Shown: in pieces, positions 31,188-43,327 of the stretch
How the letters are laid out: each line of letters starts with the position of its first letter
Position numbering within the stretch: position 1 is the stretch's first letter
Assembly (NCBI GenBank): GCA_027924585.1
Contig: BSBM01000386.1
Location: forward strand, 4,054,001-4,118,000
Length of the DNA stretch: 64,000 nt
Source: Larix kaempferi
Taxonomy: Eukaryota; Streptophyta; Pinopsida; Pinales; Pinaceae
Direction of reading: 5' to 3'
Notes under the pieces: model-generated
Database searches by the model: none
The model's input: only the letters and a program-made list of their open reading frames with translations
What the model was told of the DNA's origin: nothing
Program-made: the position numbers and the translations under genes

Positions 31188-32863
31188 TGTTCCAGAAAAT
31201 TTTCCAGACTCTGGAGATCAATCTTGATGTAGAAATAATTCCCTAATAGGTATGGCTGCCACTTCTGCACTGCATGCAAAAGAGCCATCAGTTCCTGCTG
31301 AGAGGTAGATGCGACTAAATTCTTACCGGAAAGGTCTCTTGAAGGCGGAAATCTCATTGGTTCAACAAAGACACCTGCATATCTATCCAAGGAAGTAGTG
31401 GAGACCATTGATGGGTGCATCTGAAGGGAATGGAGCTGACCGATGATACCATGTGAATTCTTCTTAAGGATTTTTTCTAGGCGATGTGAACTGATGATGC
31501 AAAGAGACCCTGGTTGTATGCCCATTAATTTGTGTTTTGCCCCATTTACTGAAAACTGCATCCAAAGTTCCGAAAAATCCCATAAGATGGGGCCAAGTGT
31601 GCGTAACCATTGAACACCGAAAACCACATCACATCCATGTAAGGACAAGGCAAACATGTCAGAGTGCAGGTTATAATCTTCCATAGAGATACGCACATTG
31701 TGACACTTCCCCTTGCAAGGTAAGGTGCCCCCATTGGCAACCATGACTTCAAAGTTGAAGCAAGGATGGACAAAACAATAAGCCTGTTTGGCAATCCGAG
31801 GGTCAATGAAGTTATGAGTGCTACCAGAATCAATGAGTATGGTAAGAGGGAGCTTCTTGAAGTATCCCCTGACTCGCATTGTTTGTGGGGGGGTGACGCG
31901 GGTTACAACATGGAGAGAGAGCTCGGGTGGGTCGTCCTGAGATGGGGTGTCAACCGGTGGGTGTTGAATGTCGACCTGATCATCTACTGTATCTAGAGCT
32001 TCTTCATCAAGTTCTGAGGTAGGCGGAGAATCCACATCCAAGAGATAGAGCTTTTGTTGAACACATCTATGTCCCTGAGTGAATTTCTCATCACAATTAT
32101 AACAAATCCCTTTTTCTCGGCATGCCTGCATCTTTGTTTCAGACAAATGCTTGATAGGAGTTGGTTGCAGAGCAAGCGTGATGGGAGGTCGTTGGGAACC
32201 CATATTTCTGAAGGGAACAAAGGTGGGTTTGGAGCGTTGTTGAGCTACGATCTTGTCCTCTTCCAACTTAACCAACCCTAGGACTTCCATCATTGTGTTG
32301 GGACAGAACATTTTGACCTCTGAGCGGATTTCATCCTTGAGACCACTGATAAAACAACTCCTGTAGAATTCATCAGACAATCCTTCTGTGTGATTGGCCA
32401 GTTTCTCAAATTCTGTCTTATACTCTCTCATTGTGCCAATTTGGTGAGGTTTAGTGAGTGCTCCTGTGAAGTCATCAAAAGCACTAGGACCAAATTGTGG
32501 CAAAAGGAGTTGGAAAAAATCTGTCTAGTTTGGCTTGGGATGAGCTTTGATGTACCAACGGTACCATTGAAGGGCTTCTTGTTCCAAATGAAAGGATGCA
32601 AGTGGAACTTTCTGGACATCAAAAGTATTATGCAGACTGAAATATTGTTCTGCTCGGTATATCCATCCAGTCGGATTAGTACCATTGAAGCGAGGAAAAT
32701 CAAGCATCGTCTCATGAAAATTGCTGGAAGAAGAGAACCCGGTGGCTGCAAAATATTTTGGCTGTCGGTTATTGTTCATGGCCGAATGTCGAAGATGGAG
32801 GCTAAGAAATTTTTCATCCAAATCTTGGAGTTTGGTTTGGATGGCTGCAAGTGCTTCCTCCAT
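31142..32863 (-). pseudogene. Gag-protease ORF of element G fused to an RNase H scrap
   Basis: Starts at ATG 32863 (MEEALAAIQTKLQDLDEKF); a single in-frame TAG at 32525-32527 separates it from the 32503-31142 stretch. The gag core has FPRFNGTNPTGWIYRAEQYF and EEALQWYRWY-like residues. Zinc knuckle CYNCDEKFTQGHRC, then protease with LTILIDSGSTHNFIDPRIAK (intact D-S-G) and VVFGVQWLRTLGPILWDF. RT would follow at DRYAGVFVEPMRFPPSRD, but after about 20 residues the frame passes without break into SQQELMALLHAVQKWQPYLL, near the end of RNase H. The whole RT is deleted in frame. The capsid and protease part could still be made if the stop is bypassed. Confidence 0.85.
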
Positions 32864-33884
32864 GGTTTTTTTTTTTTTCTTGGAAATGGATAGAAAAACA
32901 CAAACAAAAGCTTATTTAGTAAAGGAAGATTTGGATTTGGGAAAAACTCGGATGGGTAATTGGGGTTTGACTAGGTTTTGGACACTTTCTGATGGACATG
33001 GAAGCAAAAAATGGGGATTTCAAAAGTGGGGTGAAAGAATGAGAAAATTTGGTAGAGAGGGACAAAGAAGCAGAATTAGGAAAGGAACATGGTGGCAAAA
33101 TTTGAAGGCGTTTGGGTGAAAATTGAAAGAGTTATGGCAAACCCTAAAAATAAACAAATGTGAGATTTCTAGTCTTGGAAAGTGGAATTTGGGATGGGGT
33201 CTTCAGGAATGAAATATGCAGAATGGGATTGCAGGGATGTCAGTGAAGTTTCACGGAAAACAGAGTTGAAACAAAAGAGATATGGCCGAAATATATATAT
33301 ATATATATTTTTCAGAAATGGATAGGCAATAGAGGCACGAAAGGGATCCCAGCAAATGGATCTGCAACAGCGCGAAAATGATCGAAAATGACTGGATCTG
33401 AAACGGCGACTGGATCTGGAACGACTTTTAGAATAGATCTGAAATGACTAGATCTGGAGCGGAAGTGATCGCTAATAGTTCAGCTAAAAATATATATGGA
33501 CCCCAGGTATGTGCAGCTTCCTATCGATTCAGAGGATTCACTCAGCCACCAATGCTGTCTGACGGCTTGCGTATTGGGGAATTACCCCTCACTCCACGGC
33601 TTAGGTAAAACTGATAACTGCTTTGCCACAAACGACAGCTCTTGGTTTACCTCACGGGTGGGAACTAGTCAATCAGGTAGGGGTCGTTGCCCTTTTCGCT
33701 GGCAGGTCCTCTCAATGGGCCAGCTACTTTGGGGTTCCTGCGGTACTCCTCACAATGAGTTGTAGGGATTATGCCCAAGTACTTCCCACAGTTAAGCGGA
33801 TAGGGGTTATCCCCAAGATCCAAATCTGCAACATATGCAAAAAACAATTTTGGCAGAAATTCCACCCAACGAGCCCAAGAAAGT
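32864..33884 (-). other. Leader of element G
   Basis: Untranslated region from primer site to gag ATG. A T-run of about 14 (32865-32878) sits right at the gag start, and an (AT)n microsatellite lies at about 33291-33309. No coding is supported; the ORFs at 33496-33925 are unsupported. Confidence 0.6.
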
Positions 33885-33896
33885 GCTCGAATACCA
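33885..33896 (-). other. Primer binding site of element G
   Basis: GCTCGAATACCA on the plus strand reads TGGTATTCGAGC, two bases from the initiator Met tRNA site, and lies two bases from the LTR end. Confidence 0.75.
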
Positions 33897-33898
33897 GA

Positions 33899-34285
33899 TG
33901 TGAAGAACCTACAATAATTAATTAATGCAAATACACGAGATATCAGAAATAATAGAACTTAGAATCACTTTTATATTGATCATGGGCCACTTCGAGGGGG
34001 CAACCTCCTTTGAGCAAGCTCAATACAATTAACTTCACGGTGCCTTCAATGACATCAACACACACTTATATACTAAGTCTATGCCCAATACTATGAGTCA
34101 AAACCATGGGACATATAATACTACGGGACGAATTACAAAGCATATGCGTCTAATACTATGGGTCAATACTATGGGCTAATATAAACTATGGATCAACAAA
34201 TACTACGGGACGACTTACAAAGCATATGCGTCCAACAACAATATACTAACATAGTAAAGAGAAGGGTTGACACAGGTTCCTAACA
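33899..34285 (-). repeat. 5' LTR of element G
   Basis: 387 bp, the partner of 29980-30366, followed by the duplicated TAGAG at 34286-34290. Confidence 0.95.
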
Positions 34286-34557
34286 TAGAGCTTTAAGGTT
34301 AAAAGCGACACCATATCAGTTTGTTGACAATGTGATTTTTAGGAAAAATTACTTTGGAGTATTACTCAGGTGTTTAGAAAGAACAAATATTGACAATATT
34401 CTGTTTGAATTTCATGCAGGACCTGCAAGAGGACACTTTTCAGGAGAGACCACAGCCCCAAAAATTATGAGAGCAGGCTACTACTGGCCCACCTTATTCA
34501 AAGATGCATATGCATTCACCAATAAATGTGAATCCTACCTAAAGTGTCCTGGTAAAG
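34286..34557 (+). pseudogene. Integrase N-terminal zinc domain of T1, cut by element B
   Basis: It continues the T1 pol frame after G: ALRLKATPYQFVDNVIFRK, GVLLRCLERTNIDNILFEFH, GPARGHFSGETTAPKIMRAG, YYWPTLFKDA, then C...SYLKC. These are the two His and two Cys of the integrase zinc finger. The frame is open to 34557, where element B begins (target copy TAAAG at 34553-34557). The catalytic core must lie to the right of B, outside the window. Confidence 0.8.
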
Positions 34558-35312
34558 TGTAGCTAGGGTTTTCACCCCAGCTTGTGGAAATGAGCACCTA
34601 CTAAGGAGAAGGGCCTCCTTAGTAGCAATTCAATAAACAGTAAATTAAAGCAGTAAAACAGTATGAAATTTAACTTAGCATGAACATTGACAGAAATAAA
34701 AATACATGACAACATGATAAAGATTTTCCTTTTGTATTAAATTTACCTCAAGTGTTGAGGTTGGTGGAGCTCTTGCAGTAGTCCAGGAGGGCTGCTTCCG
34801 TGCTCCAATGGGTTCCTTCTCCTTCTCCGAGGTGTTTGAATAATAGGCCAAAGGGGCACTCAAATGGGAAAAACTAGCTCAAATGGTAAGCTAGGGTTTC
34901 AAGAGTGATTTTGGCAAAGTGAGGATAGGGAAGATTGTGGATATGAAATGGGGAGCCTCCATCACCTATTTATAAGTTTTTAGTGGTGGAGTGTTAACCC
35001 ATGGTTTTTGGCACCATATGGTTTAGGTCAATTGTATAGGGTTTTTTCTTCTTGTTTTCCCTCTTTTTCCTCTTTTTTAAATATTTTTTATTCCCTTTTA
35101 TTGGATTTTTGGGAATTTATGGCCCTTTTAGAGGGTTTTTGCTATTTTTGGAGGAAATTTAAATTATTTTGGGGGAAAAATGGGTTTTTTTGGCCTTTTG
35201 GAGGATTTTTAATGGTTTTTAAAGGTTTTGGTGGCAAATATGGTAGGAAATATAGACAAATGAGTCATGTAATGAGGGAGATGAGATAGTGAGCACTTTT
35301 TTGGTGTTAACA
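34558..35312 (-). repeat. 3' LTR of element B
   Basis: 755 bp, the same family as the LTRs of A. Minus-strand TATAAATA at 34977-34984. Fewer copies of the TTTTGGAGG block than in A. The five bases on the left are TAAAG; the right partner is outside the window. Confidence 0.92.
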
Positions 35313-37292
35313 GATTGCCCATTGATGTGTGAGGGCAGGAGCTCATCATATGGCCGATAGACTTCATAAGTCATTTAGGTTTTTCATGGGGTGTGGAGAA
35401 GAGAAGAAACGAACTAGAGCCCAGAACAATGGTCCCGAACAAACTGCAAAAAATGAAAATACATGACCTCAATAATGGATGAGGAATAATCTGAATATAC
35501 GGACGAGGCAGGAATTCCCATGCTCGTATCAAGATATATAAAAATAACAATGAGGCCCAAAAATGGGGACCTGAAAGATACATGGAGAACCACTGTGTAC
35601 ATCATAAGGGTCCAAAAAGGGGACAAAAATCTGGGACATACTGTTGAGCTAACCATGTCTAAGTTGAAGAACTGATACGTTGAAATATCAATAGCAGTGC
35701 TGAGTATGGTACCAAAGGAACTGATGAACTAGAAGATCATAAGGACAAAGAGTTGCATCCTCAATGGTACACTGAACTGGAGCTGAACTGGGTACTCAAG
35801 GAAGAATATAACAGGATGGCTCCCGAATACAATCGCCAATGCAACCCGGATATCCACGGGAACATATAACTGGGTGTTCCGAAGTGACTAACCAATGTGC
35901 TAGAGTCGGGGGAAATCCGGGGTCTTCGACCAATAACTGAAGGGATATATACCCTACATGAATCTCAACGATGCGATCAAGGTGTTGAAGTCGAGCATGT
36001 GAGAAACAACCATTCAGAGAGGCACTGATGACTCCTCTCAAAAGGGTCCGTAGGCACTCACCACAGATAGTGATGAGTCCAAGGTGCAGGGACCTCTGGG
36101 TCTATCCTCTAGAATAGATGGGCTGGCGTCGACAGAGGGAGACTTACAACTACCAAGGCAATGATGTTTCCTTGATAGGAGGACGAGGTGGAGAACCGAA
36201 GTGTCAGAGTACTGATGGTAGGACTGACATACTATGGGGGTGGGGAATAACTGGGAAGATAGAGTGGGTGGACTCAAACTTCCTTTGTTCAGAGTATGAA
36301 GGCAGGGGTGATCGGGCAGCATATGAAACTGACTGGTGGGAAGGGGATCATAGCTTTAATGGATCAGGGAGGGTCACTAGGATGAGTGATACTCAAGTTG
36401 GTGTAAGATGGCAGGAGACTCTAAGGGTGGTATATCACAGAATACTCTGAACAAAGGAGACCTTATTGGGGGTGCTGCCGAGATGATCGATCATAGTGCC
36501 GAGGGGTATCGATGGGGGTTTCTTCAAGGTTTAAGGAACTGGAAGAAGTGTGCTCAAAATGGTACTGTCGTGTGGATTTATACGAGCCCAGGACAGTTCA
36601 TGCTCATGATTGCTTTCAATTTTAAGGAGTCTGAAAGTGATAAGAAGACTCTGAAATAATAGAATGGTATCGTCGGGTGGATTTGTAAGAGCCCAGGACA
36701 GTGCATGCTCATGGTTGATTTCAATTTTAGAGAGTCTGAAAGCAAAAAGAATACTCCAGGGGGTTCTTTTTTGTGTGTTAGTCTCCAAGGCCCTAAAAAG
36801 CATAAAAGGATGCAATGAAGAACTCTTCTAGCCGGTGTGACTAGAGTATTTCTTTTTCGTAATTAGTCTACCAAGTCCAGAATATGGTTAAACTTATACC
36901 AAATAGATGCCCTTTCAAGTACTTTAACGAGCATGAACAGAAGCAAGATTGCTCGAAAATCTTTTCATTCTTTTAGGAGTCAAAAAAGAGCTTAACAGAA
37001 ACTCCCTAAGTTCCTTTTTCATAAAGGACTTGTCCAGCCCAAAAAAGGGATAAAATTATACCGAACAAAAGGAATGGCCAAGCAAGGAGAGAGTGTTCAA
37101 TCAAGGGACATCGATGAGAACCAAGAACGAGGAAGGGGGGGACACTGGTGGGTCTCCTTGCGGGATGATGAATGGTGGCAAAATAATGAAATAATTGCAA
37201 TATGAATGGAGTGAATGGCTCATGTAAAAATGTGTAACAATTCGATGGCAGTCGATGTGGCGTGCAAACCGAGGTAGCAAGGTGTCGGGACA
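35313..37292 (-). other. 3' non-coding region of element B (first part)
   Basis: Similar throughout to 10155-12240 of A. No coding is supported. It ends with GGACA, the left target copy of D. Confidence 0.7.
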
Positions 37293-37897
37293 TGTTAAAT
37301 TTTGAGCATTAATTCACAATACTCTAGGATCTTTGCTGAGAGAATAACATATACATTATATCAATGCATGATAATCACAATAAGCATCACAAGCATCACA
37401 AGAATCAAAAAGCATGAGAGACAAGAGACACAGAGTTTCCGTGGGGAAAAACCTAAGGTGAAAAATCCCACAACTTCCTCAGAGATAGAGAGAGTAATGG
37501 CTCAACCAAAGTACAACCAAAATACACTGGGATAGTCTCCTAGTAGCAGATGATCTTCCTCCTCACTAGTGCGCCACTTTCTGAGTGAGAGTGAGTTACT
37601 TTTTCGAGTGATCTAAACAGAGATCACCTGATCTCTATTTATACTAATATGTTTGCCCAGTGACCTTATGGGGCCGACTTGTCTAGCTAGGTACATCCAC
37701 ATTATAATATATATAATTCAGGGCCAACCCCACATGGTGGTCTAATAACCCATCGAAAAGTACACACACTTGCGACACTTGTCAATCCACATGACGACAC
37801 TTCCTTATAGAGGAATAAAACATCTCTAATAAGGGTACAATAAATATATATGAAATACATACATGAAATACATTCCGAAGTTACATATACATCAACA
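37293..37897 (-). repeat. 3' LTR of element D
   Basis: 605 bp, TGTTAAATTTTGAGC at the left, ACATATACATCAACA at the right; minus-strand TATA box at 37636-37643. Related to the LTR of C. Confidence 0.95.
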
Positions 37898-37906
37898 CTC
37901 CCTCTT
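37898..37906 (-). other. Polypurine tract of element D
   Basis: CTCCCTCTT on the plus strand reads AAGAGGGAG on the minus strand directly before the 3' LTR. Confidence 0.8.
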
Positions 37907-37959
37907 AACTAGGAAGGTATTTCTCGACACAGATCTGCTAGACAAGTCCTCTTCTCGGG

Positions 37960-39340
37960 ATCATCATCATCGATGCATCGTCATCATCATCGTCACTGCT
38001 GCTGCTATCTCAACCAATCTCTGACTCTACTCGTCATAGGAAGTTCTACAGAGCCAGTCCTTTTTCATACTAGATGTAGGACCGCCACCTGTAGGTCTTC
38101 ATCATCACTGGCCATACTGTGGAAATCGCAGGACTTATTACGTGCATCACAAAACCTTAAAAGAGTCTCTTGACTAGCAAGAACCCTAAAGAGCATCTGA
38201 GGCCTTTTTCATCCTGTCCAGATCTCCAGGACTTATTACATGTGACCCCACCACAAAAACTTGAAAGAGAATCCCAGGACTGATTACGAGCACAAGGCTC
38301 AACCTATTGGATCTCCTGGGGCACAAATTACATGTGGTCACCACAAAACCTCGAAAGAGCATCCCAGGACTAGTTACGAGCACAAGGATCAACCTATCGG
38401 ATCTCCTAGGGCACAAATTACATGTGGTCATGGAAAAACCTCGAAAGAGCATCCCAGGAATGATTACGAGCACACGGCTCAACCTATCGGATCTCCCAAG
38501 GCACAAATTACATGCCATAGGACAAAACCTTGAAAGAGCATCTTCCAGATATCCCAGGGCACAAATTACATGCCATAGGAAAAACCTCGAAAGACTATCT
38601 ACAGATCTCCCAGGGCACAAATTATATGTCCTCCCAAGCAAAATCTCGAAAGAGCATTTGCCAGATGTCCCAGGGTACAAATTACATGCCATAGGAAAAA
38701 CCTCGAAAGACCATCTACAAATATCCCAGGGCATAAATTACATGCTTATCTGCACAACCTGATACTCACCATACATCATCTTGATGTACACATGATCATC
38801 CTGATCATCATCATTGCAACACCCTGCTGCATGTCATCTAGAGCAACATCCTGAAGCTCGTCATCCATGATCACTCTATTCATACAATGCATCTACCTGA
38901 TGCATACCAAGTATCTACTTGATACATATCATCATACATGATCCACCTGATCATACGGTGTATCCAGCTCATACAAATACATGATACATATCACCATACA
39001 TGATCCACCTGATACATATACAGATACATGGTCCAAGCATCCAACATGATGCTTATACAAAATACATACACATGATCCTACCGATCATATCCAGCATCCA
39101 ACATGATGCATACATACATACATAAAAATGATCCAACTGATCATATCCAGCATCCAACATGATGCGTACATACATACAGAAATGATCCAACTGATCATAT
39201 CCAGCATCCAACATGATGCGTAAATACATATACAAAATTGATCCAACTGATCATATCCAGCATCCAACATTATGCGTACATACATATACAAAAATGATCC
39301 AACTGATCATATCCAAGCAGAAACCAGAACATCATCCTAA
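37960..39340 (-). repeat. Tandem-repeat region between pol and 3' LTR of element D
   Basis: Three blocks. (1) CATCATC/GTC-rich simple sequence at about 37960-38010. (2) About eight copies at 38225-38755 of a unit built on CTCGAAAGAGCATCCCAGGA and GGCACAAATTACATG, first with a 90-bp and then a 59-bp period. (3) Five copies at about 39065-39330 of a 54-56-bp unit around AACTGATCATATCCAGCATC. ORFs of 60-182 codons on both strands are translations of these repeats and not genes. P and M have the same kind of region in the same place. Confidence 0.8.
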
Positions 39341-39425
39341 TGCTCGTCATCCAGTGCTTACATCCACAGCCATGTGAAGGATCCTCCTTCCAACATGCTT
39401 GGAATGGCTTCATCAAATGTGACCA

Positions 39426-41228
39426 TCACTTCTTCCTCAAAGTGTCCTCGATCTGAAGAATGCCAAGCCTCTCTCTTAAGTACTCAAACTTCACCCTGGC
39501 TAGTGGCTTCGTCAGCACATCTGCAATCTGCTTGTCCGTCGCAATATACAGGAGCTTCACAGCTCCTCTCTGCACCATATCCCTGATATAGTGATATTTG
39601 ATCTCTATGTGTTTCGACCTGTCATGAAATACTGGGTTCTCAGACAGCTTCACACAACTCTGGTTATCACAGAAGATACCAGTAGATCCAATGGGAGATC
39701 AAATAACTCAGAAAGTAGCTTCCATAGCCATACTACCTCACAACTAGCTGAACAGGCTGCAACATACTCTGCCTCAGCTATACTCAGTGCTACGCAGGAC
39801 TTCTTCCTTCTAAACCAAGAGATCACACCTGATCCCATACTGAAGCAGCACCCAGATGTGCTCTTCCTATCTGCAGCACTGCCAGCCCAATCTGAATCAA
39901 CATAACCCTGCAAGTTAAACTTTTGATTCTCCTCATACTTGAGCCCATAATCCACTGTACCCTTTAGGTACCTCAGAACATGCTTTACAGCAACCAGGTG
40001 AACACTCCTCGGATCTACCAGGAACTGACTCAATGTGTTCACAGCAAAGCAAATGTCTGGTCTCGTGTTCGTCAGGTACATCAAGGACCCAATCATCTGA
40101 TGATACATAGAGACATCAATCAGTTCAGATGAAGCATCACATAGAAGCTTCAGATTCAATGCCATAGGTGTGGCCATGGCCTTGCAATCCATCATCCCGA
40201 ATATCTTCAGGATATCTACTGTGTATTTCCCTTGACCAAGGAAAATTCCACCTGCACTCTGCCACACCTCCATACCTAGGAAATAATGCATCATTCCCAA
40301 ATCTTTCATATCGAACTCAGCAGCAAGCTTCCTCTTCGTATCTGCAATCAATCTGTCATCTCCTGTTACAAATAAGTCATCCACATACAGGAGTAGAATC
40401 ACAGGATTCCCTTCCTCAACCTTGTAATAAAGGTTGGAATCCGCTTTACTCTTGGTAAAGCCCAAACTAGATAGGAAATTGTCCATCCTACCATTCCAAG
40501 TTCTGGGAGCTTGTTTCAAGCCATACAAGGCTTTCTTCAATCTGCACACATATGACTCCCTGTCATGTATTTCAAAACTGAGTGGCTACTCCACATATAC
40601 TTCCTCTTCAACTGCACCATTCAACAAAGCAGTCTTGACATCCATCTGGTGTATTTTCCATTTCATAGCTGCATCCAGGGCAAGTACTGTTCTGATGGAA
40701 GTATACCTGGCTATAGGTGCAAAAGTTTCTTCATAATCTCTTCCCTCTTTCTGAGAGAAGCCACTAGCTACGAATCTTGCCTTGTATTTCTCTACACTGC
40801 CATCTGCAACATTCTTGATTTTGTAAATCCATTTGGAAGTCACAACAGACTTCTTTTTAGGTCTTGGGACAATATCCCAAACATTATTCTTCATTATTGA
40901 TTGGTATTCCTCAACCATGGCATCCTTCCATTCTTTCTTTTCCGCTGCTTCTTCATAACTGGAAGGCTCTTTGTTCATAATGTCACAGAGTAAAGCAACA
41001 TAGCTGGTATGTGATCTGGTTCTCTTCTTTGCTCTGTGTTCTTCTTCTGGAATGCCAAATCTTTCTGCATCTTGAATGAGCTCTCTAGCCCATGCATGTT
41101 TCCTCTTGCGAGAGTTATTCTTGCGGGGTGGATTTACGGGTTCTTGTGGATCTTCAAACTCACGAACAACTTCTGGAACTGCTTTAGTCATGGTAGTGTC
41201 TTGAAATCTAGTTTCCTTAGGTTCTTCA
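39426..41228 (-). pseudogene. Reverse transcriptase and RNase H of copia element D
   Basis: From 41228: EPKETRFQDT-type linker, WKDAMVEEYQSIMKNNVWDI, SKWIYKIKNVADGSVEKYKA, VDVKTALLNG-type motif as QMDVKTALLNGAVEEEVYVE, a single TAG at 40583-40585, KALYGLKQAPRTW, the catalytic LLLYVDDLFVTGDD and MIGSLMYLTNTRPDICFAVN. RNase H: GYVDSDWAGSAADRKSTSGC and SIAEAEYVAACSASCEVVWL. A one-base frameshift near 39660 moves the tail into another frame (KHIEIKYHYIRDMVQRGAVK, LTKPLARVKFEYLRERLGI). All catalytic boxes are present. It is the 3' half of a polyprotein whose 5' half starts at 60020. Confidence 0.93.
41224..41228. other. Target duplication of element N (left copy)
   Basis: CTTCA, repeated at 57773-57777. 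Joining the two sides restores the D reading order integrase-linker-RT. Confidence 0.9.
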
Positions 41229-42041
41229 TGTTAGGATATTCCTATACTCCATCCTAGTCCCACCAGTATTTTGATCATTTACATTTTCAGTCATACATGC
41301 ACCTTTTAGGGTTTGCATGCATTTTGCATGCATCCCAGTCATCAGTCTAGCACCTAGCCCTCAGTTAGCCATCCCCCAGGAGCTTCTCACTATTCAGTTT
41401 TAGCCCTCTAGTTTCTTAATGCGCCCTTCTTCCTTGATTTTAGGGAGCAACTCACCCTTCTTCACCTACCAGTCCAGTTGTCACTTAGTTACACTCAGTT
41501 AAAGTTAGTTACAGTCAGTTACACTCAGTTACAGTCAGTTACAGTCAGTTACAGTCAGTTACACTCAGTTACAGTCAGTTACAGTAAGTTACACTCAGTT
41601 ACATTGAGTTACACTCAGTTACATTGAATTACACTCAGTTACACCTACCAGAGTTAGTTTGACTGATGGTTGACAGTTACTTAAGCATTGATGACTCCAC
41701 TGATGATGATGATGACTTCCAGTTGAGCTCTGATGATCATGAGGACACCTAGTTGTGCTCCGATGACACTCCAGTGATCCTTTGATCACTCCATGAAGGC
41801 TAATTCGAATTGCCACCTTAGGCATTCGAATTCCTCATGCATTGTGTTATTTATATGTCCATTTTTTATTAATAATTTAGTGTGTGTGAAGTATTATTGC
41901 TTCTATCTGAGTTCTACTGTACCATATTATTCTGTTGCTCATTATACTGTATTGTTCACTCTTCTTCTATTTTCCTGCTTAATCATAATTACTCTTGTGA
42001 GGTATACATCATCTCTTAGATCTGCTGTGAGGATTTTCACA
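41229..42041 (+). repeat. 5' LTR of element N
   Basis: 813 bp. It contains a 10-bp tandem array (CAGTTACACT / CAGTTACAGT, about 16 copies) at about 41485-41645. Confidence 0.93.
41485..41645 (+). repeat. 10-bp tandem repeats in the LTR of element N
   Basis: AGTTACACTC and AGTTACAGTC alternate about 16 times. The matching part of the 3' LTR is lost, so the copy number cannot be compared. Confidence 0.85.
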
Positions 42042-42053
42042 TGGTATCAGAGC
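42042..42053 (+). other. Primer binding site of element N
   Basis: TGGTATCAGAGC, a perfect initiator Met tRNA site directly after the LTR. Confidence 0.92.
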
Positions 42054-43327
42054 ATGTTGAGAGTATTGTTTATCTCCATTCTTGAGAGTTTTTTGCAGGT
42101 TATTACCAAGATTTTGACTGCAGCAGTTGCAGCAGAATCTGCATTTTTGCAGCAGTAGCAGTTGCAGTTATTCTATATTGTTTTTGCAGGTCCTCTACAG
42201 CTTCTATGTATTCATGAGGAATTACTCCTCTTGAACCACTCAACTATGATGAATGGAAACCAAGAATGATAGCAGACTTGAAGATCCATGATCTTTTTTA
42301 TTGTTATTTTGAAAGAGAGTTCGAATCCCCTGAAGAGAAGATTGACTGGTTAAATAAAAGTGACATGCACTTTCAAGCAATAATGTTTTCTTTGTTTGCA
42401 CTCCAGAGATTTCAATTCAAATACCGTAATGGTGTTGAAACTCCAAAGGAGTTATGGACTCCAAAAGATATATGGGCTCACTTGGATGAAAAATTTGGCA
42501 GAAAGAATGAAGGACTTGGTCCTAACCCATTCGAAAGCAAGCAAAGTGATGCATTCGCTCCTCCTAATGGTCTCTCAGATCATGTTGCATTCGCTCCTCT
42601 TGATGGTCTCTCAGATCATGAACCAGTATCATCTCATATTGAAGTTGTTGACAAAGAACTTGTAGATTCTCCACTCATGCTCAAACTCTCTTCTCTTTCT
42701 GTGCCAGCTCACACTCTAGATATTGTAGAAGGTCCTAAATCCTCTCTTGCACCAGAGTCTATTGGTTTGCATCATGATCACATGATTATTTTGGAGGTCA
42801 AAACAGCTTTTGAAGGTAATGCATTCGCTCCTCTACAGCTATCTCCTCTTTTATACTACTATATGATCATAATTCCATGCTTTCAGAAGGTCATTGAAGA
42901 ATATGGCCATTGCCATTTGCTTGGGATAATTTCTCATGCACCTACTGGTTTTGATCTCACCTCTCATGGTTCAAAGGAGATCTCAAGAAACCATGATTCA
43001 AGTCTTGTATCTAAATTGGGTTCTAAGCAATTACTGCTTGGGAAAATTTCTCATGCATATGATAGTTTTGATCTCACCCCTGCTGGTTCAAAGGAGATCT
43101 CAATAAACTATTTTGAAAGTCTTAAATCTGATTTTGATTTCAAGCAAACATGTAATAGTTCTTTTTGGCATAATCTCACCTATGGTGGTTCGAAGGAGAA
43201 GGCAAAGGACTATATGCACATTCAAAAATTTGATCCTACCTCAGCTGATTCGAATCACAGGTTCAAGGATCATTCTAATACTATTGGATTTGTTCTCATC
43301 ACATTCGATCTGAAGAGCAAGTACAAG

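Larger units (their letters stand above)
29980..34285 (-). mobile_element. Element G: internally deleted chromovirus-like Ty3/gypsy retrotransposon
   Basis: LTRs of exactly 387 bp at 29980-30366 and 33899-34285, with ends TGTGAAGAACC and TTCCTAACA in plus orientation. The target duplication TAGAG (29975-29979 and 34286-34290) is perfect. I count 13 LTR differences (about 3.4%). On the minus strand: primer site, 1-kb leader, gag with a zinc knuckle, protease, then only scraps of RT, RNase H, integrase and the C-terminal end. At 4.3 kb it is far shorter than a full chromovirus and must be non-autonomous. Confidence 0.95.
4608..34557 (+). mobile_element. Element T1: degenerate Tat-like Ty3/gypsy retrotransposon (oldest host layer, in pieces)
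   Basis: T1 is visible in three pieces: 4608-9383, 25001-29979 and 34286-34557. Removing A (9384-25000) and G (29980-34285) with one TSD copy each brings the pieces together, and at the G site the reading frame runs straight on from RNase H into integrase. The order is leader, ORF1, gag, protease, extra RNase H, RT, RNase H, integrase. The extra RNase H and the ORF upstream of gag are known features of the Tat/Ogre lineage. Many stops and frameshifts make it inactive. Its 5' LTR is not seen, and its 3' part would lie beyond B, outside the window. Confidence 0.8.

Noticed and set aside
29980-34285. Endogenous pararetrovirus or envelope-bearing element
   Set aside because: No movement protein, coat or envelope-like ORF; the LTR/TSD layout and gag-protease are those of a plain gypsy element.
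38186-38762. ORFs of 182 and 151 codons between pol and LTR of D
   Set aside because: They coincide with the 90/59-bp tandem repeats and have no similarity to the pol of D.
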